The notes beneath the pieces are model-generated. The model worked only from the letters and a program-made list of their open reading frames with translations, was not told the DNA's origin and did not search any database. Below are positions 56,672 through 64,000 of a stretch of DNA of 64,000 bases, in pieces. The number at the start of each line of letters is the position of its first letter. Position 1 is the first letter of the stretch. A program made the translations under genes and the position numbers. This stretch comes from Arthrobacter sp. NEB 688. GTDB taxonomy: Bacteria > Actinomycetota > Actinomycetes > Actinomycetales > Dermatophilaceae. The stretch lies in contig NZ_CP053707.1 of assembly GCF_013201035.1 (NCBI RefSeq), forward strand, positions 1,488,001-1,552,000. The letters run 5' to 3'.

Positions 56672-57457
56672 TCAGGTGGGGAGGCCCGCTGCGGAGTCGT
56701 CGTAGTACTGGCGGTTGCGCAGCCCGGCGGCGGCGGCCTCGTCGAGGCAGACGACGGTGTCGGGGTGCCACTGGAGCACCGACGCCGGCACGGACGCCGT
56801 GAGCGGCCCCTCGAGCGCCGCCGCGACCGCCTCGGCCTTGGCGTCGCCGGTCGCGACGAGCACGAGGCGGCGGGCGGCGAGGATGGTCCCGAGACCTTGC
56901 GTCAGGCAGTGCGTCGGCACGTCGTCGAGCCCGGTGAAGAAGCGCGCGTTGTCGCGGCGGGTGCGGGCGGAGAGGCGCTTGACCCGGGTGCGCGACGCGA
57001 GGGCCGACCCCGGCTCGTTGAACCCCAGGTGCCCGTTGGCGCCGATGCCGAGGACCTGCACGTCGACCCCGCCGAGCTCCTCGATGCGCGCCTCGTACGC
57101 GGCGGCCGAGGCCTCGAGCGCGACGGCGTCGGTGGCCGAGCCGTCCGGCACCTCCAGCCGCTCGGGCGCGAGCCCCACGACCCCGCACACCTCGCGCAGC
57201 AGCACCTGCCGGTAGCCCTCGGGGTGCCCGGGCGGCAGGCCGACGTACTCGTCGAGCGCGACGCCGTAGGTCCCGGAGAAGTCGGCGCGTCCGTCGGCGA
57301 CGGCGCGACCGAGCTCGCGGTAGAGGCCGAGCGGGGAGGAGCCGGTCGCGAGGCCGAGCACGGGCGGGTGGCCGCCGGAGCGACGCAGACCGGCGAGGAC
57401 GACCTCGGCCGCGCGGGACGCGGTCTCGTCGGGTCCGGGGCTGACGAGGATCTCCAT
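56672..57457 (-). CDS. nagB: glucosamine-6-phosphate deaminase
   Basis: 261 residues. NagB converts glucosamine 6-phosphate to fructose 6-phosphate and ammonia. Visible are LGLATGSSPLGLYRELG (phosphate loop), the catalytic region VALDEYVGLPPGHPEGYRQ, and GIGANGHLGFNEPGS, followed by SVPASVLQWHPDTVVCLDEAAA. Length fits the single-domain bacterial form. It sits 10 bases downstream of nagZ on the same strand and has its own TAGGCT box. Together they recycle cell-wall amino sugars. Confidence 0.93.
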   Translation of the reverse strand: MEILVSPGPDETASRAAEVVLAGLRRSGGHPPVLGLATGSSPLGLYRELGRAVADGRADFSGTYGVALDEYVGLPPGHPEGYRQVLLREVCGVVGLAPERLEVPDGSATDAVALEASAAAYEARIEELGGVDVQVLGIGANGHLGFNEPGSALASRTRVKRLSARTRRDNARFFTGLDDVPTHCLTQGLGTILAARRLVLVATGDAKAEAVAAALEGPLTASVPASVLQWHPDTVVCLDEAAAAGLRNRQYYDDSAAGLPT

Positions 57458-57464
57458 CGCGGCC

Positions 57465-57470
57465 AGCCTA
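57465..57470 (-). promoter_or_regulatory. -10 box for nagB within the nagZ stop
   Basis: TAGGCT (57470-57465) lies 7 nt before the nagB ATG. Its first three bases are the nagZ stop codon TAG. Confidence 0.6.
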
Positions 57471-58886
57471 GGGGCTGCCGGTGGGCGACGGCCCGGCCGG
57501 TGCCCCGAGCGCGACGAGCAGGGCGCGAGCCACCGCGGGGGAGGCGCCCCAGGTGACGACGTCGGCGTCCTCGCGCGGCCACCCGCACTCGACGAGGACG
57601 ACGTGGTGGCCCCGCGCCCGCAGCCGCTCGGCCGCGGCCCGGGCCGGATGGTCGACGCCGACCGCGCGGCCGACGACCGCCACCCGCGCACCGGCGGGCA
57701 CGTCCGCCTCGGCCACGGTGACCCCGAGGGCCGCGGGCCCCCAGGCGACGGCCCCGACGGCGAGGTTGCTCGCGCTCCCCACCTGGACGACGGCGAGCGG
57801 CGCCGGGTCGGCGGCGAAGCCGCGCGCCGCGTCGGTCAGGGTGAGCGCGGGGACGACGGCCTCGACGGGCGGCAGGTCCGGCCCGACCGCCGGTGTCGGG
57901 TCGGCGTACCGGGCGGCCAGGGCGCGCACCCGCCCGGCGGCCTCCGCGAGCCGAGGCGCCGGCAGCCGCCCGGTCTCGACCGCCTCGGCGACGGCCGCGC
58001 GCACGGCGTCGAACCGCTCCGGCCCGGTGGCCGACCCGAGGCAGAGCAGGTCGACGCCGGCGGCCAGCGCGCGCACCGCGGCCTCGGGGACGCCCGTCGT
58101 GGCGCTGGCCCCGGCCATGTCGAGGGCGTCGCTGACGAGAACCCCGTCGAAGCCGAGCTCGTCGCGCAGCACGCCGAGGACGGTGGGGGAGAACGTCGCC
58201 GGGCGGTCGAAGTCGAGGGCCGGCACGACGACGTGCGAGGTCATCACGCAGGCGACGCCGGCCTCGACCGCCGCCCGGAACGGCACGAGCTCGCGCTCGC
58301 GGAGCACCTCGAGCGGCACCTCGACGCGCGGCAGGCCGTGGTGCGAGTCGGTGACGGTGTCGCCGTGGCCGGGGAAGTGCTTGGCGCAGGCCGCGACCCC
58401 GGCGCCCTGCAGCCCCTCGACCCACGCCGCCGTGTGCCGCGCCACCACGGCCGGGTCGTCGCCGAAGGACCGCACGCCGATGACGGGGTTGCGAGACGAG
58501 GAGTTGACGTCGACGACGGGCGCGAGGTCGAGGCCGACCCCGAGCCCGGCGAGCTCCGCCCCGAGGTGCGCCGCCGCGCGGCGGGTCAGGCCGGTGTCGT
58601 CGAGGCGGCCGAGCACGGCGTTGCCGACCGAGGTCGAGCCGCCGGGGTAGTGCAGCCGCGTGACGTCGCCACCCTCCTCGTCGGCGGCGACGAGCAGCCC
58701 CGGCAGCTCGCGGCGCAGGGTGGAGCAGACCTCCGCCACCCCGCCGCCGGGGCCGGTGTTCTCGCCGTAGAGGCAGACCGACACCAGCCCGTCGGCCTGG
58801 GCGGCCCGCAGCCACCCGGGCACCACCGTGCCGACGAACCCCGGCTGGAGGACGGCCGCGACGTCGCGGGGGTCGGCGGTGGGCAT
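57468..58886 (-). CDS. nagZ: beta-N-acetylglucosaminidase, GH3 family
   Basis: 472 residues. GH3 enzyme that removes N-acetylglucosamine from muropeptides or chitooligosaccharides. Substrate and acid motifs: CAKHFPGHGDTVTDSHHG (Lys169, His170; the His182 loop) and the nucleophile Asp253 in VSDALDMAGA. A C-terminal GH3 domain of about 120 residues follows (from about 345), as in the actinobacterial two-domain form. No signal peptide, so it is probably cytoplasmic. ATG 58886 is 6 nt after TAGCAT, and pepN starts divergently 57 bases away. Confidence 0.9.
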   Translation of the reverse strand: MPTADPRDVAAVLQPGFVGTVVPGWLRAAQADGLVSVCLYGENTGPGGGVAEVCSTLRRELPGLLVAADEEGGDVTRLHYPGGSTSVGNAVLGRLDDTGLTRRAAAHLGAELAGLGVGLDLAPVVDVNSSSRNPVIGVRSFGDDPAVVARHTAAWVEGLQGAGVAACAKHFPGHGDTVTDSHHGLPRVEVPLEVLRERELVPFRAAVEAGVACVMTSHVVVPALDFDRPATFSPTVLGVLRDELGFDGVLVSDALDMAGASATTGVPEAAVRALAAGVDLLCLGSATGPERFDAVRAAVAEAVETGRLPAPRLAEAAGRVRALAARYADPTPAVGPDLPPVEAVVPALTLTDAARGFAADPAPLAVVQVGSASNLAVGAVAWGPAALGVTVAEADVPAGARVAVVGRAVGVDHPARAAAERLRARGHHVVLVECGWPREDADVVTWGASPAVARALLVALGAPAGPSPTGSP

Positions 58887-58892
58887 CCCCGG

Positions 58893-58898
58893 ATGCTA
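58893..58898 (-). promoter_or_regulatory. -10 box for nagZ
   Basis: TAGCAT (58898-58893) is 6 nt before the nagZ ATG, a leaderless arrangement. Confidence 0.55.
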
Positions 58899-58943
58899 GC
58901 CACCCGGCTGGGCGGGGCCGCCGACGTCTGGTTGGGTGGGCCC

Positions 58944-61427
58944 ATGCCGTCCCTGACCCGCGACGAGGCCGTCGCCCGCGCCGCCCTGATCTCCGTCGAC
59001 GCCGTCGAGGTCGACCTCGACCTGGACCGCGGCGCGGACGTCTTCGGCTCGCGCACCGTCCTGCGCTTCACGAGCGCCGCCACCGGCGCCTCGACGTTCG
59101 TCGACCTGCGCCCGGTGCAGCTGCACGCCGCCACCCTCAACGGCCGCTCGCTCGACGCGGCGGCGCTCGACGACGGCCGACTGCGCCTGGACGACCTCGC
59201 CGCCGAGAACGTCCTCGAGGTCGAGGCGACGATGGCGTACGGCCACGACGGCCAGGGCCTGCACCGCTCCACCGACCCGGCCGACGACGAGGACTACGTC
59301 TACGGGCACCTGTTCCTCGACGCCGCGCCGCGCGTCTTCGCGTGCTTCGACCAGCCCGACCTCAAGGTCCCGTACACGGTGCACGTCACGACGCCGCAGC
59401 ACTGGAGCGTCGTGGGCAACGGTGCGGCGCAGCAGGTCTCGCCGGGCCGGTGGGAGCTCGCGACGACGCAGCCCCTGGCCACCTACTTCGTCACCGTGTG
59501 CGCCGGCCCGTGGGTGTCGGTCACCGCGGAGCACGACGGCATCCCGCTCGGGGTGCACGCCCGCCGCTCTCTCGCCGGGCCGCTGCGCGAGCAGGCCGAG
59601 CAGATGCTCGCGACGACGCGCGCCTGCTTCGACCACTACCACCGGCTCTTCGGCATCCGGTACCCCTTCGGCGAGTACCACCAGGTGTTCGTGCCGGAGT
59701 TCAACGCCGGCGCGATGGAGAACCCGGGCTGCGTGACCTTCCGCGACACCTACGTCTTCCGCGGCGCCGCGACCCCGGACCAGGTGCTCGAGCGCGACAA
59801 CACGATCGCCCACGAGATGGCGCACATGTGGTTCGGCGACCTCGTGACGATGCGCTGGTGGGACGACCTCTGGCTCAACGAGTCCTTCGCCGAGTACATG
59901 GCCTACCGCGCCTCCACCGAGGCCCTCGGCGCCGACGAGGCGTGGGTCGAGTTCGCGATCGTCCGCAAGCTGTGGGGCTACGCCGCCGAGCGCTCGCCGA
60001 GCACGCACCCCGTCGCGGGGTCGCCGGCGCCGGACGCGCTCTCGGCGCTGCAGAACTTCGACGGCATCTCGTACGCCAAGGGCGCCTCCGTGCTGCGCCA
60101 GCTCATCGCGCACATCGGCGACGACGCCTTCGTGGCCGGCGTCTCGGACTACCTGCGCGGCCACGCCTTCGGCAACGGCGAGCTGAGCGAGTTCCTCGAC
60201 GCGATGGCCCGCGCCGCCGGCCGCGACCTCGACGGCTGGGCGCAGGCCTGGCTGCGCACCTCGGGCGCCGACCGGCTCGCCCTGCGCCGCGACGGCACCC
60301 TGACCCGGCGCGTCCCCGCGGACCGGCCGGCCGACCGCCCCCACACCCTCGACGTCGCCGCGTTCGACGGCGACGGCGAGGTGCTGCGGGCCCGGGTCGT
60401 CCTCGACGGCGAGGCCGCGACGGTCGACGGCGTCCGAGACCTGCCCGCGCACGCGCTCGTCGTCCCGAACGCCGCGGACCTGACCTGGGCCGAGGTCTCC
60501 CTCGACGAGGAGACCCTCGACGGCCTGCTCGGCGGGTTCGCCGACGTCCCCGACCCGCTGGCGCGCGCCGTCCTCTGGACCTCGCTGCTCGGCGGGATGG
60601 CCCGGGCCGAGGTCGACCCGCGGCTCGTCGTCGATCTCGTCGAGTCCGCCTGGCCGCGCGAGGACGACGCCTCGGTGCTCACCCGGGTCCCGCTCGCCGC
60701 GACCTCGTCGGTCGTCCCGCTCTTCCTGCGCCCCGAGGAGCAGGCCGAGGCGCTCGAGCGGGTCGCGCTCGCGGCCGACGTCCTCGCCGACCGGGCCGCC
60801 GGGACGGACGGGCCCTCCGGCGACGCCCTCGCCCTCGTCGCCGCGCGCGTCTGGGGCCGCACGGGGTCGGACGGCGAGCGGCTGGAGCGCTGGGCCCGTG
60901 GCGAGGGGCTGCCGGCCGCCCTGACCGACGACGACGACTTCCGGTGGATCGTCATGCGTCGCCTGGCCGCCCTCGGCGCGCTCGACGACGCCGGGCTCGC
61001 GCGCGCCGAGGAGGCCGACCGCTCGCTCGCCGGTCGCCTGGCCGCGCTCGGGGTGCGGGCCGCCCGCCCGACCGCGGAGGCCAAGGAGTGGGCCTGGTCG
61101 CGCCTCGCCGACGACCCCGACCTGTCGAACTACGCCGCCCTCGAGATCGCGCGCGGCTTCTGGGCCGGCGCCGACACCGACCTCGTGCGGCCGTACGTCC
61201 CGCGCGTCGGCGACCTCCTGGCCCGGATGGGGGAGCGGATGGGCGAGGACGCGCTCTCGCGGGTCGCGACCGCGCTGCACCCCAAGTGGGTCGTCGAGGA
61301 CGCGACGCGCCGGGAGTCCGACGCGCTGCTGACCCGCCGCGACATCTCGCCGGGGGTCACGCGCGCACTGCTCGACGAGGACCACGTGCTGCGCGAGGCG
61401 CTCGCGTCGCACCGCCGCTTCGCCTGA
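58944..61427 (+). CDS. pepN: aminopeptidase N
   Basis: 827 residues, an M1 zinc aminopeptidase of the actinobacterial PepN class. After an N-terminal beta domain comes the exopeptidase motif GAMEN and the zinc site HEMAHMWFGD (His290, Glu291, His294) with the third ligand in LNESFAEYMAY. A C-terminal ERAP1-like helical domain (about 520-820) closes the active site. Cytosolic peptide degradation is expected. The ATG at 58944 is 6 nt after TTGGGT, a weak match to the leaderless box. The next gene follows a palindromic repeat. Confidence 0.93.
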   Translation: MPSLTRDEAVARAALISVDAVEVDLDLDRGADVFGSRTVLRFTSAATGASTFVDLRPVQLHAATLNGRSLDAAALDDGRLRLDDLAAENVLEVEATMAYGHDGQGLHRSTDPADDEDYVYGHLFLDAAPRVFACFDQPDLKVPYTVHVTTPQHWSVVGNGAAQQVSPGRWELATTQPLATYFVTVCAGPWVSVTAEHDGIPLGVHARRSLAGPLREQAEQMLATTRACFDHYHRLFGIRYPFGEYHQVFVPEFNAGAMENPGCVTFRDTYVFRGAATPDQVLERDNTIAHEMAHMWFGDLVTMRWWDDLWLNESFAEYMAYRASTEALGADEAWVEFAIVRKLWGYAAERSPSTHPVAGSPAPDALSALQNFDGISYAKGASVLRQLIAHIGDDAFVAGVSDYLRGHAFGNGELSEFLDAMARAAGRDLDGWAQAWLRTSGADRLALRRDGTLTRRVPADRPADRPHTLDVAAFDGDGEVLRARVVLDGEAATVDGVRDLPAHALVVPNAADLTWAEVSLDEETLDGLLGGFADVPDPLARAVLWTSLLGGMARAEVDPRLVVDLVESAWPREDDASVLTRVPLAATSSVVPLFLRPEEQAEALERVALAADVLADRAAGTDGPSGDALALVAARVWGRTGSDGERLERWARGEGLPAALTDDDDFRWIVMRRLAALGALDDAGLARAEEADRSLAGRLAALGVRAARPTAEAKEWAWSRLADDPDLSNYAALEIARGFWAGADTDLVRPYVPRVGDLLARMGERMGEDALSRVATALHPKWVVEDATRRESDALLTRRDISPGVTRALLDEDHVLREALASHRRFA

Positions 61428-61440
61428 CCCGTCCCTCCCG

Positions 61441-61509
61441 ACTGATTGCTGGTTCCGCCGCCCGACACGCCGCCCGACGGCGGGTCGGGCGGCGGAACTC
61501 GCAACAAGT
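61441..61509. repeat. 69-nt palindromic element, upstream copy
   Basis: A near-perfect palindrome: ACT-GA-TTGC ... GCAA-CA-AGT at the ends and a 15-bp perfect stem (61452-61466 with 61484-61498). It has the same length and end pattern as the element at 63178. It follows pepN and may also work as its terminator. Confidence 0.75.
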
Positions 61510-61629
61510 GGGTTGCGGCACAGCCGTGGACCCGCGCGGTTGCTGGCCCGAGATGCGAGGTCGCGCGGGCCGGGTGATGATCGCCGGGCAGCACCCGAGC
61601 CCACAGGCCCGTTCCCAGGAGGACATCCC

Positions 61630-63159
<1,530 letters not shown>

Positions 63160-63177
63160 CGCCCCACCCGCACCACC

Positions 63178-63246
63178 ACTGGTTGCGCATCCGCCGCCTC
63201 GGGAGGCCCGTCCGAGCCCCTCGCAGGTGGCGGATGCGCAATTAGT
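63178..63246. repeat. 69-nt palindromic element, downstream copy
   Basis: Ends ACT-GG and TT-AGT surround a perfect 13-bp stem (63183-63195 with 63229-63241). The ends, length and the CCGCCGCC block match the copy at 61441, while the central part differs. It lies between two convergent genes and could terminate both. Confidence 0.75.
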
Positions 63247-63261
63247 CGGGTCAGGACGCGG

Positions 63262-64000
63262 TCAGCCGGCCCAGAAGCCGCGGCCCCCGAAGAGGTCGCG
63301 GTAGGAGCCGAAGGCCGCCTGCCCGGGCGCGCGCCCGTCGAGGTAGGACCCGACGACCGCTGCCCCGAGGTCCCCGAGCTCCGGCGCGACGACCCGCCCG
63401 CGCGCCCGCCGGGCCATCGAGTCGACGAAGCGGGCCAGGCCCGGGTCGTCGCCGAGGCGGAAGAACGTCACCTGCGCCCCGAGCCGCGCCGAGGCGTCGA
63501 GCTCGCGGACGGCCAGCGCCAAGGTACGCGGATGCGGCGGGTAGTCGAAGAACACGCCGCCGCCGGGCTCGAGGTGCGACGTCGGCTCGCCGTCCGTCAC
63601 GATGAGCAGCACCGGCTGGGCGTCGGGGTGCTTGCGGAAGTGCCGGTTCGCGAGCAGCAGCGCGTGGTGGAGGTTCGTGCCCTTGTCCCACTCGGCGTCG
63701 AGGCCGGTCAGCGTCTCGATGTCCATCGTCCGTGCGTGCCGGGCGAACGCGACGAGCTGGAGGTCGTCGCCGCGGAAGCGGGTCGAGACGAGCTGGTGCA
63801 GCGCGAGCGCGGTGCGCTTCATCGGCACCCAGCGGCCGTCCATCGCCATGGAGAACGAGGTGTCGACGAGCAGCGCCACCGCGGCCCGGGTGCGGGCCTC
63901 GGTCTCGGTCACCTCGACGTCGCGGATGTCCAGGCGCATCCCCTGCGCCGGGTCGCCGCCCTCGCCGACGACGCGGGTGATGGCGTTGGTCATCGTGCGG
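63262..64000 (-). CDS. VWA domain protein (C-terminal part)
   Basis: About 245 residues are visible; the reading frame continues through the right edge, so the N-terminus is missing. The VWA fold is seen with the metal-site motif LVDTSFSMAMDG (DxSxS), VAFARHARTM, and LLIVTDGEPTSHLEPG for the second metal-binding Asp. Related proteins of about 650 residues are paired with MoxR/chelatase-type ATPases. ITRVVGEGGDPAQGMRL looks like an internal linker, not a start, although an ATG occurs at 63993. Confidence 0.82.
   Translation of the reverse strand, partial: RTMTNAITRVVGEGGDPAQGMRLDIRDVEVTETEARTRAAVALLVDTSFSMAMDGRWVPMKRTALALHQLVSTRFRGDDLQLVAFARHARTMDIETLTGLDAEWDKGTNLHHALLLANRHFRKHPDAQPVLLIVTDGEPTSHLEPGGGVFFDYPPHPRTLALAVRELDASARLGAQVTFFRLGDDPGLARFVDSMARRARGRVVAPELGDLGAAVVGSYLDGRAPGQAAFGSYRDLFGGRGFWAG

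Overview
The window is 64 kb of very GC-rich DNA (well over 70% GC by eye). GTG starts are frequent, genes often overlap by 4 bases (ATGA/GTGA), and many starts sit 6-8 nt after a TANNNT box. The gene content is that of a high-GC Gram-positive actinobacterium, probably a Micrococcales member of the Intrasporangiaceae type (inference from gene content and style, not from a search). No rRNA, tRNA, CRISPR array or insertion sequence was seen. No gene-free stretch exceeds about 300 bases.

Region 1 (1-17137): a complete 14-gene complex I operon, nuoA-N (nuoA cut by the left edge). Almost every junction is a stop/start overlap, and the operon ends with a coupled polyprenyl diphosphate synthase that probably makes the menaquinone tail.

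Region 2 (17150-29911): mixed metabolism. It holds an MFS carrier divergent from a PLP-fold 'amino acid deaminase/aldolase' and a sugar-lactone oxidase, a 36-residue SHOCT peptide, a Phd/RelE toxin-antitoxin pair with a palindromic operator, cysM, an RsbW-type ATPase fused to a sensory output domain, an alpha/beta hydrolase, an Ada-type zinc protein, an excalibur lipoprotein, rarD, and korAB (2-oxoglutarate:ferredoxin oxidoreductase).

Region 3 (30141-32757): a small helical protein, a WXG-type protein fused to an alpha/beta hydrolase, and a lipoprotein. This resembles a type VII secretion effector set.

Region 4 (32798-56600): a second complex I gene set in two pieces. nuoA2-nuoB2-yrdB and nuoC2-H2-I2-J2-K2-L2-M2-N2-htpX are separated by about 14 kb. 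The separating block holds phoX (behind seven 11-nt PHO-type repeats) and an envelope module (a 2062-residue Ig/FN3 protein, MoxR, DUF58, a transglutaminase-fold protein without catalytic Cys and His). This second set has no nuoD, E, F or G, yet its N2-cluster cysteines and proton-channel Glu/Lys residues are kept. htpX follows an ECF-type (GGAAC-N19-GTT) promoter.

Region 5 (56613-64000): nagB and nagZ (cell-wall amino-sugar recycling), pepN, a secreted subtilisin-like protease flanked by two related 69-nt palindromes, and the C-terminal part of a VWA-domain protein cut by the right edge.

How they work together: complex I, menaquinone side-chain synthesis, and KorAB as a possible ferredoxin source for the NADH-module-less second complex I form an energy-metabolism core. 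Around it are envelope, phosphate and stress genes with their own compact promoters.
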